Of a stretch of 64,000 nt of DNA, positions 1-7,474 are shown piece by piece. Both the position numbers and the translations under genes were made by a program. The notes under the pieces were generated by a model. The model made no database searches and was not told the DNA's origin. It worked only from the letters and a program-made list of their open reading frames with translations. Each line of letters opens with the position of its first letter. Position 1 is the stretch's first letter. The stretch is from Pythium myriotylum (taxonomy: Eukaryota > Oomycota > Peronosporomycetes > Pythiales > Pythiaceae), in contig JALJCQ010000046.1 of the NCBI GenBank assembly GCA_023091665.1, forward strand, positions 18,935-82,934, in the 5' to 3' direction.

Positions 1-1
1 A

Positions 2-3000
2 GCACATTGTGCAGAGACGCCCGAAAACTTGCGTGGCTTCCTCGTGAAGCTTGAGCAGCCACGTGTACTGTCGATACGGGGTGATGGAGACTTGGGTGTA
101 GTCGACATGTCGCTCAGCAAACTCGATCGCGCTCGGCCACTTGTCGCCTTCACCAGCGAAGTCACGAAGAGATCGCAACTGAAAGACACGGGCAACTTGC
201 CGACGGAAGCTTCGTTGCGGCTCTGCAATCATGCTGAGAGAACGATGCTGGGACGGCGTTGTGTCGGAACGGCTGGTTGGGAGGAACTGGAAGTTCTTGT
301 CGCCATGGAACCAGATCGGTTGGTCGAGTGCAAACGCAAGACGGTCTTCTGGAGGGAGGTCGAGCCACGACACCGGCCACTTGATAGCGTACCAAGTCTT
401 CCAGGCCGCACGCCACCACGAAGAGAGCTGGTCCCACTCGATCGAGCCTCGATGCCGCCACGGACTGACGTAGAGAAAGTCGAGTGGCCTCTGCGGGCCC
501 CACCGCGGAAGACTGATCCGCAGCAGCTCGACTCCTGCTACCGTCCAGTTGCCGGTCGTCGATGCCGAAGCTGCCGTGAACTGAAGCAGGAGCTGCAGTG
601 ACTGTCGCTTGAGCACACCGTCGAGACTCGGTACCTGCAGACCCCCAGACTCGCGCGGCAGGTTGACAAATTCGTTCGAGATCAACTGGACATGCCGAGC
701 GTCGCGTTCGTAGCGCCGACTCAAGACGAACCGGTGTAGCGCGGCTTGCCACTTCTTCACTCGTCCTGGCGGCACAACAACGTGAGCAGTGTAGTGCCAC
801 AGACGTGAGAGCACCATGGTCTGGGCGACGAGGAGCCTGCCTTGGAGCGTCCGTGCGCGCCGAAACCACTGCTTGAACCCGTCAAAGAAGCGTCGATCGA
901 GGTCTTCAACAATCAATTCCGTTGTGCGTCGTTGACCGAACAGGAGACCGAGGAACTTGACCGTGGAGTCTTCATCGAGAACCTGCACACCTGGTATGCC
1001 CGGGCATCGCCGCGTTCGATGCAGCGACATCAGCACACACTTGTTCACGTTGAGCTTGGCGCCGGAGCCTTGACAGTATTCTTCGACCAACCCAAGTTGC
1101 GCCTCGACACCAGCGATAGAGCCCGACAGTAACGTCGAGTCGTCGGCGAAGAAAATACTCGCGACGGTGGCATCCGCTGTCAAGCAGATCCCATGTTCTT
1201 CGTGCTGGCGGAGCAGGTTACCGAGTGGCTCGATAACAAGCAAGAACAGCAGCGCCGACAGCGGATCACCTTGCTTGACTCCGCGCGTTGGGCAGAGCGG
1301 GTCTTGCACGAATCCGTTGATCATGAGATGCGCGTGTGGTCGAGTGTACAGGAGCTTCACCCACCCCGAGAACGCCCCGCCACATCCCATCCGATCGAGC
1401 ACCTGAAACATGTAGTTCCAGTTGACGCGGTCGTACGCCTTCTCAAAGTCGAGGAACATGGCGTAGGCTTCCTCGTCGCGCGCGGTGACGAGGTCTTGCA
1501 GGTCACTCACGAAACGAACGTGGTGATGCAGAGAGCGACCACGCACGAAAGCCTTCTGGTCTTGGTGCACAAGCTTGGTCAGGAACAACTGCAGTCGGAA
1601 AGCGAGAACCTTTGACAGTGCCTTCACGTCGACACCCATCAAAGCAATTGGGCGATAGTTGCCTGGGTCAGCTCGGGATCCCTTCTTGTGCAGCAGACTG
1701 ATCGCAGACTGGCGCTGACACCGAAGGAGCTCTCCTCGCTGAAGCTGGTAGTTGAACACGATCTCGAGGCATTCACCGAAGACGTCAGGAGCCACTTGGT
1801 AGAACGAAGCTGGAAGCCCATCCATCCCGGGTGCAGACGATGCCCGCATCTTCTTGATTGCACTAGCAAGGTCCGCCGCTGTGATCGGAGCGTTGAGGAT
1901 ATTTTGCTCGTCTTCAGACAGTCGGCGGTCGATCGTGTCGAGCATCCGGTCAATCTGGCTCTGCTCAGGCTCTTGGACGACAACACCACCGCGCTCAACA
2001 TCGCCCATGATACCGCCCCAGTGCTGACCGAAGACAGCCGCGATATCCGCGGGGTTGCTGGAGGCAGAGCCATCTCGAAGCCGCACTTCCTCGATGCTGA
2101 CTCTCCGCAAGGATCCGTCCAGCGGTCGAAAGAAGTACTTGGATGACATCTCCGCGTGTTGAGCCTGGAAGTCGAAAGCCGAGTCCTGGTTGTAAAGCCG
2201 CGCCGAGTTGATGCTGTCTTGGTATGCCGTCAGTGCGGTCTGGAACACCGTCTGCGCGCGATCGCTTCGCTCCGACCGGTATGCCGCAGCCGCGTGGGCA
2301 AGTGCCTGACGAGCTTCGGTGATGGCGGTCTCACCTTGACGCTTCAGCTTGCGCTGCAGAGCTTGAAGCTGACGACGCATGTCCTTCTTCCACTTGTGCC
2401 ACACCTTGCCCGGGTTGGAGGAGCGCCGTAACGCAGCAAGCACAGTCGTCGCTTCGCCTTGGATAGCTTCAACGATATCGGGGAAGTCGAGCATCGCCGA
2501 CTGGAAACGCCAGTACCCGTGGCCTTGAGGCTGGCTCATCGCGCGCAACACAACTTGATGTGCGAGATGGTCGCCGGCACCCTTGGGCTCAAAGTACGAG
2601 GAGTCACCGTATAGCGCGGTGCAGAAGTCCTCCGACATGAGGATGTAGTCGAGACGGTTGTGTCGAGGCTGTGGACCAGTGTAGACGCGTTCGTCGGGAT
2701 GGTGGATTCGCCAGGCATCCACGACACCGAGTTGGGCCAACCACGCCACACACGCGTTACCGCCGGTCGTTCCTGTCGCCCTTGGATCCGACGCATCGAC
2801 GAGGGGGTCAAGTGGCGTGTTGAGGTCACCGAGCACCAGGTGAGTCGCATTGTCTTCGAACACTTCGTACGGTAGCGCTTCGAAGAACCCCTTCTTCTCG
2901 AAGTTATCGACTGGCGCGTACACGTTGTGGATGTAGATCGGAGCACCGTTCGCGACGACCCGGACGACCAAGTAGCGGCCTTGAATAGTCAACGAAGACT

Positions 3001-3349
3001 GCTCACAAGCAGACTGAAAGCCGGGAAAGTCGGAGCGGAGCACTGTCATGACGCCACCCGATCGTGCAGCAACGGCAACTGGACTGTGCGCGTTGGTGTC
3101 GCTGACGAAGAGGCGGTGTTGAAATCTTGAGTCATGGTGGAATTGGAGCGTTGCACGATGATGCGAGTCGCGCAGCTTGGTCTCTTGGACGCACGAGAGA
3201 CTGTTCTTGATGAGCTGGTTCTCGATCAACAGGTGGCCGTTCTTCTTGATCCCGTTGGTGTTCACCGTCAAAAGACTGATGTTCTCCCACGAGACCTCGG
3301 CCGCGTCCGCCTCGACCGCTTTAGCAGTCGAGGCAGAGCGGTCCGGCAC
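2..3349 (-). CDS. LINE ORF2: APE endonuclease and reverse transcriptase, C-terminus outside window
   Basis: I translated this frame through all 1,116 codons from 3349 to the left edge and found no stop. The N-terminal domain is an APE-type endonuclease that nicks target DNA. Visible catalytic residues are N32 in NTNGI, E56 in VQETKL, D175/N177 in GDLN, D234 in NRLDYIL and H261 in GDH. A basic, probably coiled linker follows (about 330-480). The reverse transcriptase has NYRPI (564-568), FLDFEKAYDRV with D634, RGVKQGDPLS (about 689-698), FFADDSTLL with D736/D737 and KFLGL near 798. A tryptophan-rich stretch lies near 977-997. Enzyme and target-primed reverse transcription roles follow from the family. 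No ATG occurs before codon 101 (3047-3049), which is already inside the endonuclease. Translation therefore probably depends on +1 frameshifting from ORF1 or on termination-reinitiation. The frame is +1 relative to ORF1. Any C-terminal RNase H or zinc motif would be outside the window. Confidence 0.95.
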   Translation of the reverse strand, partial: MPDRSASTAKAVEADAAEVSWENISLLTVNTNGIKKNGHLLIENQLIKNSLSCVQETKLRDSHHRATLQFHHDSRFQHRLFVSDTNAHSPVAVAARSGGVMTVLRSDFPGFQSACEQSSLTIQGRYLVVRVVANGAPIYIHNVYAPVDNFEKKGFFEALPYEVFEDNATHLVLGDLNTPLDPLVDASDPRATGTTGGNACVAWLAQLGVVDAWRIHHPDERVYTGPQPRHNRLDYILMSEDFCTALYGDSSYFEPKGAGDHLAHQVVLRAMSQPQGHGYWRFQSAMLDFPDIVEAIQGEATTVLAALRRSSNPGKVWHKWKKDMRRQLQALQRKLKRQGETAITEARQALAHAAAAYRSERSDRAQTVFQTALTAYQDSINSARLYNQDSAFDFQAQHAEMSSKYFFRPLDGSLRRVSIEEVRLRDGSASSNPADIAAVFGQHWGGIMGDVERGGVVVQEPEQSQIDRMLDTIDRRLSEDEQNILNAPITAADLASAIKKMRASSAPGMDGLPASFYQVAPDVFGECLEIVFNYQLQRGELLRCQRQSAISLLHKKGSRADPGNYRPIALMGVDVKALSKVLAFRLQLFLTKLVHQDQKAFVRGRSLHHHVRFVSDLQDLVTARDEEAYAMFLDFEKAYDRVNWNYMFQVLDRMGCGGAFSGWVKLLYTRPHAHLMINGFVQDPLCPTRGVKQGDPLSALLFLLVIEPLGNLLRQHEEHGICLTADATVASIFFADDSTLLSGSIAGVEAQLGLVEEYCQGSGAKLNVNKCVLMSLHRTRRCPGIPGVQVLDEDSTVKFLGLLFGQRRTTELIVEDLDRRFFDGFKQWFRRARTLQGRLLVAQTMVLSRLWHYTAHVVVPPGRVKKWQAALHRFVLSRRYERDARHVQLISNEFVNLPRESGGLQVPSLDGVLKRQSLQLLLQFTAASASTTGNWTVAGVELLRISLPRWGPQRPLDFLYVSPWRHRGSIEWDQLSSWWRAAWKTWYAIKWPVSWLDLPPEDRLAFALDQPIWFHGDKNFQFLPTSRSDTTPSQHRSLSMIAEPQRSFRRQVARVFQLRSLRDFAGEGDKWPSAIEFAERHVDYTQVSITPYRQYTWLLKLHEEATQVFGRLCTMC

Positions 3350-6038
3350 CTAGTGTTGCGACGCCGTTGACAGCCGTAAGCTGGAGAACCGCTTCGTCGT
3401 CGGAGAAGTACAAGCCGCACGTGCGAAGATATTCGAGGTCGTCGAGAAGCTCGCCTTGCCACTGGATCTTCTCCCACACGGCAAAGATCTGTGCGCCCAA
3501 GTCGGAGCGCAGCAGTGCCAACAACACGTTGGGGTGGAGCAAACGACCGTTGAGTGCTGGAATCCACCCGACTGGAGCTCCGGTAAGGCGCTGGATCCAC
3601 ATGTCGCTCTGGAAGATCTGCGGCGCCGTGCACATGAGCATCAACTCGAACAACGAGAGCGCGCACGTGGCTCGCAAGAGCGCCGACATCCGCTCATCAC
3701 GATACCACCGTCCCGTCATCTTGAAGATGTCATTGCGATCCTTCGGCAGCTTCTCACCGTAGTGCGCAGCCCACTTGTGCGCGAAGGTCGTACACGAGTT
3801 TGGATCAGTCGCGCTCAACACACGATTGATCATGTGGAGCTGTGCGAGTTCCTTGACGTTGCCGCTGAGGTCACTCATCTCGCCGAGCAGCACAGAGTTG
3901 AACGCGAGCGGAGACTTCCCACCGGCAAGATGGCCGATCGTGTCCGGGTTGGCCGTGTTGCGGAGAGTCTTCCGAAGTGATTCCGCACGAACGTCCGCTG
4001 CAGCGATATGGTTCGACTGGAGCTGGAGGTCGGCGGTGGGCTCGGTCGTCTCGAGTTCGGCGAGGATCTCTTGGATTGACGTCGGTTCCTTCGTCTTCAT
4101 GACCAGAGTGTGGTGCTTGGTCAAGAAGTGACTCGACTCCTTGCTGGTCTTGATCGTGTCGGGACCCTTGACCTTGCGAGGCACGACCTGGAACCGCGGC
4201 AGGCTCGACTCGTTGAGCGCCGCATTGCAGCAGTCGAGTTCGAACTCGATGGAGTTCAACACTTCGAAGTAGTTGCTTGTCGCGATGCCTTGCACGGGCT
4301 TCGGTCGCGCCTTCTGTAACATGTCGGCAAAGTCGTCGGCGTAACGCGAGCGCTTGCCCTTGGACTTGGTCGATTTGGTTCCGTTTTCCGGACGATCTGC
4401 GTTGGACGCGGACAGACCGAGCGGCGGTGGCGGCGGCGGCAGAGACTTGGCTCCAGGCTGCGGACTACCCGGAGGCGTCAACAGCGATCCCGCGTGCGTA
4501 CCGACCGAGATGACGCTTGCAGAGTCTTGCGACTTGGACTCCGCTTGCGAGACACCGTTCTTCACCGCGTCTGCGTACGAAGTCGGAGCAGCCGGCTCGG
4601 ACGGTTGCACTGGTGCTGGCGGAGTAGGCTGGTTGATCTTGTCCAAGTCCAAAGCGTGTGGCGACACCTGACCGAAACCACGTCGCTGGGACGGGAACGC
4701 GGCGTCGCGCGCCAAAGCTGGGTACATGCGGTTGCCGAAGATGACTTGGTCGCACGTGAAGCCTTGCACACACAGCGCTCGTGGGCACGTCGCACTTCGA
4801 AAGTAGACGCGCCACGTTGCTGTCGTCATTCCGGACGCGAGGTTGACGTCGCGGAACGTGTCGTAAATCGGCTCGCTGCCGATGTCGAAGAACGCGCGCA
4901 GAAGACCTTCGTTGTCGAAGTTGCTGTCGACGCTCGAGATGTCGATGTAGAAGCGATCGGCGAGGACGTCGAAGTCTTGGAACATGTACTTGCCACCGAG
5001 GATCTTGACTTCCTGACGCGCGAGGCGTTCGCACGCAGCACGTGACTTGACCTTGACGCGGATTTCTCCGCCACGACCCTTGGAGATCTGGCCGAGTTCT
5101 TGAAGCTTGATCTGCTCGGTGACCACGGGGCTCCCGTTGTCCTTGAGAAAAGACGCCATGATCTTGTTGATGCCGGTACGCTCGAACGCGCGACCAGTGT
5201 CGATGGTCATGACGTAACGAGCGCGCGGGAGCTCGTACGGGCGCGCTTGTTCAACTGACGTGAAGAGCGAGGCCCAGTCGCCACCGTTCTCGTACAGCGC
5301 GTCAATCGCTTCGATATCCGCAGCACACGGTCGAGGCAGCACCACACGACTGGTCGCCGAGACGGGAGTTCTGTCACGGCGAATCTCGGTTGGACGGCGT
5401 AGAAGAGCACCAAGCGAAGGCGTCGCACCTGCCGCACTGGCAGGCGGTTGCTGAGCATCCGGAATCGGATCCGGGGTCGAATCAGTCGTAGTCGAGTCTT
5501 CAACAGTTGATTCGTCGGGGCTTGAGGCGAGACTGAGCTGGAGCGAGGTCGCCGCCATCATCAAGTCGTCGTCGTCATCGTCGCCACCGGAGACAGCAGT
5601 AGTCCCAGTGTTCGCGGGCGAGTCGGTCGAACTGGAAAGCGCAACGGAGATCTCGACTCCAGACGCCACCGGAGCGGAGCCTGTCACGAGCACCGTCATA
5701 CCGGCACCGACATCCACGATGCGGGCGGTAGAGGCGGGTCCGTCGGCGGTTGAAGGAGCGTCGGCGTCGTCGACCGCGGAGGTGGTGGTCGTGCCGGAGC
5801 TGACTGGGGCTTGCGCATTCACTGACTTCGAAGTCACGTGAGATACGGGCGCAGGCGTCGCAGAGTCGTCGGCAGTGTTACTGGCACCATCCAGACCAGA
5901 TGGTGGCTCACAATGCGTGAGACTTCCCGAATCTTGTGCAGAGACGGGACGGAGCAGCTGCGCGGGAGGGTTCTCACCCACAAAGTCGAGGTCGGAGGGG
6001 GATGGGCGAGCCGAGTCGATCTGGTTCGCTGGCTTCAT
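3321..6038 (-). CDS. LINE ORF1 protein (gag-like RNA-binding protein), 905 aa
   Basis: ORF1 proteins of LINEs coat the element RNA and chaperone reverse transcription. The frame starts at the first ATG of the element (6036-6038) and ends with TAA at 3321. Residues 1-240 are low-complexity Ser/Thr/Ala/Pro with an acidic GGDDDDDD run at 151-158. Residues about 270-430 are globular. Around 361-420 (RFYIDISSV, then RAFFDIGSEP, then WRVYFRSATCP) the pattern resembles an RRM-like fold. A canonical CCHC zinc knuckle is missing; only a C-x4-C-x5-C cluster is seen near 418-429. A Pro-rich linker follows with SYADAV (487-492), a six-proline run (534-539), a basic patch KSTKSKGKRSR that could be a nuclear signal, and SNYFEVLN near 588. 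The C-terminal 300 residues are helical-looking and unassigned. The end overlaps the ORF2 open frame by 29 nt. ORF1 identity rests on position and composition, so domain calls are tentative. Confidence 0.88.
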   Translation of the reverse strand: MKPANQIDSARPSPSDLDFVGENPPAQLLRPVSAQDSGSLTHCEPPSGLDGASNTADDSATPAPVSHVTSKSVNAQAPVSSGTTTTSAVDDADAPSTADGPASTARIVDVGAGMTVLVTGSAPVASGVEISVALSSSTDSPANTGTTAVSGGDDDDDDLMMAATSLQLSLASSPDESTVEDSTTTDSTPDPIPDAQQPPASAAGATPSLGALLRRPTEIRRDRTPVSATSRVVLPRPCAADIEAIDALYENGGDWASLFTSVEQARPYELPRARYVMTIDTGRAFERTGINKIMASFLKDNGSPVVTEQIKLQELGQISKGRGGEIRVKVKSRAACERLARQEVKILGGKYMFQDFDVLADRFYIDISSVDSNFDNEGLLRAFFDIGSEPIYDTFRDVNLASGMTTATWRVYFRSATCPRALCVQGFTCDQVIFGNRMYPALARDAAFPSQRRGFGQVSPHALDLDKINQPTPPAPVQPSEPAAPTSYADAVKNGVSQAESKSQDSASVISVGTHAGSLLTPPGSPQPGAKSLPPPPPPLGLSASNADRPENGTKSTKSKGKRSRYADDFADMLQKARPKPVQGIATSNYFEVLNSIEFELDCCNAALNESSLPRFQVVPRKVKGPDTIKTSKESSHFLTKHHTLVMKTKEPTSIQEILAELETTEPTADLQLQSNHIAAADVRAESLRKTLRNTANPDTIGHLAGGKSPLAFNSVLLGEMSDLSGNVKELAQLHMINRVLSATDPNSCTTFAHKWAAHYGEKLPKDRNDIFKMTGRWYRDERMSALLRATCALSLFELMLMCTAPQIFQSDMWIQRLTGAPVGWIPALNGRLLHPNVLLALLRSDLGAQIFAVWEKIQWQGELLDDLEYLRTCGLYFSDDEAVLQLTAVNGVATLGAGPLCLDC

Positions 6039-6132
6039 CTTCGTTCGACGGGAAGGCTGGGAGGCTGGTTGGCTGGTTACTTCGGCTGTTTGCTTGGATC
6101 GACTTGTGCTCGACGAGGCAAAACGAGAAGTG
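6039..6132 (-). other. LINE 5' untranslated region
   Basis: These are the 94 nt between the tRNA junction and the ORF1 ATG. On the element strand it begins CACTTCTCGTTTTGCCTCG and continues as a C/A-rich stretch with repeated CCAGCC. The short inserts in the array begin TCACTTCGCAATTTGCTCGC on the same strand. The shared CACTTC start and TTTGC a few bases later may reflect a common 5' end. An internal promoter would be expected here, but I recognise no promoter motif. Confidence 0.7.
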
Positions 6133-6139
6133 GCGCGGG

Positions 6140-6150
6140 TAGCTCAGTGG
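6140..6150 (+). promoter_or_regulatory. Pol III A box inside tRNA-Cys (representative, unit 1)
   Basis: TAGCTCAGTGG at tRNA positions 8-19 matches the internal A box. The retroelement insertion point (after T16) falls inside it. The target duplication repeats bases 1-16, so the box is complete again in the copy on the right of each insert and broken in the left fragment. Confidence 0.9.
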
Positions 6151-6182
6151 TAGAGCTTTCGATTGCAGCTCGAAGGGTCACT

Positions 6183-6193
6183 GGTTCGAACCC
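6183..6193 (+). promoter_or_regulatory. Pol III B box inside tRNA-Cys (representative, unit 1)
   Basis: GGTTCGAACCC in the T arm is a perfect B box and is present in all 42 loci, including the 5'-truncated one at 52487. The five 16-nt fragments left of inserts have no B box and should not be transcribed as tRNA. Confidence 0.92.
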
Positions 6194-6206
6194 GGTCTCG
6201 CGCTTC

Positions 6207-6211
6207 TTTTT
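6207..6211 (+). terminator. Pol III terminator T5 (representative, unit 1)
   Basis: A run of five T follows the tRNA 3' end by two bases (TCTTTTTG). It recurs 74-78 nt after each full tRNA start. T-runs in this context end Pol III transcription, so each gene should make a short precursor with a trailer of a few bases. Confidence 0.85.
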
Positions 6212-6212
6212 G

Positions 6213-6328
6213 ATCCACGCCCGACTCCACTCACATACACAAACACACCGCATACTACAACAACCAAAACAATAAAACAACACAACTAACCACCACACAA
6301 TCAAACACAAACACACACACCAGCACAT
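6213..6328 (+). other. C/A-rich spacer just downstream of the tRNA (representative, unit 1)
   Basis: About 115 bases almost free of G, built from CACA, ACAA and CCAC words. It is present in every unit at the same place. No gene or known regulatory motif is visible. It contrasts with the G/T-rich spacer upstream of each tRNA. Site 158 (C or T at 6290) is one of the diagnostic variants. Confidence 0.85.
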
Positions 6329-6820
6329 TATCTATCACCTCCTTCCCGTCACCCTCATCCTATCCTCGACAATGCTCGCTCTTCGTCGTGCTTGCTTGTC
6401 TTTCTTTCCACACTCCACCGCTGCCCGCATGTTGGCTCCATTTGACGAGCATGTCACCATCTAACCAGCGTGTGCGTTCAGCTGACAAGGTGAACCAGGA
6501 GTCGGCACCAACCCCCGCACTTGTTCCCACGCATGCGGCTTCAATCCCCTCGCACTCGTTGGTTCTAGCCCCTCACCGCGGACCCAGCGTGGGTGGGTGA
6601 GTGGGTGGGTCCCAACTACGAGTCCATCGACCACGTTCAGGTTGGTGTAGTCGTTCGAGTCTGTCGTGCCAACACATACGCGCAGTTGAGTCGAGATCCT
6701 GTGTGGACAATAGACACCTTCGCTCAGCTCGCACAGACGACACGAGGCGAAGGATGAAGGACGGATCAGCCCACCTGTGTGGGGTGGCATCAACCGGAAG
6801 GCAAGCGGGATGCTCGTTTC
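6329..6820 (+). other. Mixed-composition spacer between C/A-rich tract and hexamer tract (representative, unit 1)
   Basis: I see no gene here. Short open frames exist on both strands, but they are only as conserved as the rest of the repeat. The stretch contains diagnostic variants at 6446, 6536 and 6548 and the G4 motif at 6591-6609. A GGTTCTAGCCC word near 6560 recalls a B box but has no tRNA-like stems around it. Confidence 0.7.
6591..6609 (+). other. G-quadruplex motif in spacer (representative, unit 1)
   Basis: Four GGG runs with loops of 1, 5 and 1 nt (GGGTGGGTGAGTGGGTGGG) match the canonical G4 pattern. It sits 458 nt after the tRNA start in each unit. In units 17, 18, 19 and 21 the last run reads GAG, which removes the fourth G-tract. 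Confidence 0.75.
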
Positions 6821-6880
6821 GGTTTCGGTCGCGGTTTCGGTATCGGTTTCGGTCGCGGTCGCGGTCGCGGTCGCGGTTCC
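6821..6880 (+). repeat. Hexamer microrepeat (GGTCGC / GGTTTC / GGTATC), n = 9 in unit 1
   Basis: Nine hexamers precede a closing GGTTCC. The order is GGTTTC, GGTCGC, GGTTTC, GGTATC, GGTTTC, then four GGTCGC. The tract starts 688 nt after the tRNA start in each unit, and n varies from 6 to 14. Units 3 and 15-26 lack the GGTTTC after GGTATC. Unit 34 carries a GT insertion (53197-53204 reads GGTGTCGC) and unit 36 a one-base deletion (GGTTC at 55767-55771). These frame-breaking changes argue that the Arg-Gly or Arg-Ser reading frames are not proteins. Confidence 0.95.
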
Positions 6881-7124
6881 GAGTTCAGTTTGGCTTTTGG
6901 TTTCGTTGATGTGAGGATAGCACTCATCATGCGTGAGAGAATGATAGTACGACGAGATAACGGGCTGACAAGCATGATCGGTAGGCAGACGTATAGGCCA
7001 ATCGAGTCGTGGACGGCGTCGGATGGATGGATGGCATTTGGGTCGGGTGTTTGACAGCAGTGCGGGGTCACACGCATTCGGAAGGAGCTGTGTATCACCA
7101 CGTAGGGATGGATGGTCAGATGGA
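6881..7124 (+). other. Spacer between the two microrepeats (representative, unit 1)
   Basis: Unique-looking spacer conserved between units, with a GGAT tetramer run near 7021. I see no gene, RNA structure or known site in it. Confidence 0.6.
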
Positions 7125-7144
7125 TCTGGGGTCTGGGGTCTGGG
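7125..7144 (+). repeat. Heptamer microrepeat TCTGGGG, m = 2 in unit 1
   Basis: Two full TCTGGGG copies plus a partial third. With m = 2 there are three G-runs; with m = 3 there are four, which meets the G4 pattern. m is 3 in units 3-8, 25-36, 38, 39, 41 and 42 and 2 elsewhere. The seven-base step shifts reading frames across the spacer. Confidence 0.92.
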
Positions 7145-7402
7145 TAATGTGTGCGTAGAGGTAAAGCAATGGCATGCGGTGGGGGTGTAGTGTGGGGAGC
7201 GTTGTGTTGGGTTGTTGGGATCCGTGTGCGCCGGTGCGGCGTGTGGTGGCGTGTGTGTATCTGGTTGTGGCGGTTTGTTGGTTAGTTGTTCGCGTGGAGG
7301 CGATGATGTGTGTATTGTGTTGTTGTTGGTGTAATGTGAAAGTTGTCCAAGTGTATTGTCAAAGCGGGGTTTGTTGAGTGAGCGTAGGAGTCTGGTTTCG
7401 AC
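7145..7402 (+). other. G/T-rich spacer upstream of the next tRNA (representative, unit 1)
   Basis: About 250 bases rich in G and T and poor in C on the plus strand, ending 5' of the tRNA. With the C/A-rich tract after the tRNA it makes a sharp strand-composition switch centred on each gene. Unit 1 has GTAGAGGTAAAG where others have GTAGAGGGTAAAG. No TATA-like or other upstream Pol III element is recognised. Confidence 0.7.
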
Positions 7403-7474
7403 GCGCGGGTAGCTCAGTGGTAGAGCTTTCGATTGCAGCTCGAAGGGTCACTGGTTCGAACCCGGTCTCGCGCT
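7403..7474 (+). tRNA. tRNA-Cys(GCA), unit 2
   Basis: Identical to unit 1 and preceded by the normal G/T-rich spacer. Unit: n=9, m=2, 1,271 bp, haplotype CCCC, with GATCCATG in the spacer where unit 1 has GATCCGTG. Confidence 0.97.

Larger units (their letters stand above)
1..6132 (-). mobile_element. Non-LTR (LINE) retrotransposon, APE type, L1/Tx1-like; 3' end outside window
   Basis: The element reads right to left: a 94-nt 5' UTR, ORF1 (gag-like), then ORF2 (endonuclease plus reverse transcriptase), which is still open at the window edge. Its 5' end is placed at 6132 because the next base is nucleotide 1 of a perfect tRNA-Cys gene. The same tRNA junction is used by five short inserts further along. 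Both frames are uninterrupted, so the copy looks young and possibly active. The APE endonuclease and the RT motif style point to the L1/Tx1 branch, which is known to include families that insert into 5S rRNA and U2 snRNA genes. Insertion into the tRNA is seen only on the right side. The left junction should show the tRNA fragment GCGCGGGTAGCTCAGT joined to the LINE 3' end, but it is not in this window. Confidence 0.93.
6133..6204 (+). tRNA. tRNA-Cys(GCA), unit 1
   Basis: The 72-nt sequence folds as a standard cloverleaf. The acceptor is GCGCGGG with CTCGCGC (one G-U), the D stem GCTC/GAGC, the anticodon stem TTCGA/TCGAA, and the T arm ACTGG-TTCGAAC-CCGGT. The loop TTGCAGC places GCA at 34-36, which reads Cys codons. 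The discriminator is U73, the identity base typical of tRNA-Cys. There is no intron and no encoded CCA. Its 5' flank is the LINE 5' end rather than the usual spacer. Its first 16 nt should be the LINE target duplication. Unit: n=9, m=2, 1,270 bp, haplotype CCCC. Confidence 0.97.

Noticed and set aside
29..5841. Several plus-strand open frames of 60-190 codons across the first 6 kb
   Set aside because: They lie opposite the LINE ORF1 and ORF2, whose minus-strand frames carry recognisable domains; the plus frames are antisense shadows with no domain of their own.
6540..6600. A second tRNA in the spacer, suggested by GGTTCTAGCCC
   Set aside because: Flanking bases do not form a T stem, and no matching A box or acceptor stem is present on either strand.
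6601..6909. Plus-strand Arg-Ser and Arg-Gly dipeptide proteins encoded by the hexamer tract
   Set aside because: They are a reading of the GGTCGC microrepeat. The frame survives only because the unit is 6 bp; the 2-bp and 1-bp indels in units 34 and 36 join different frames.
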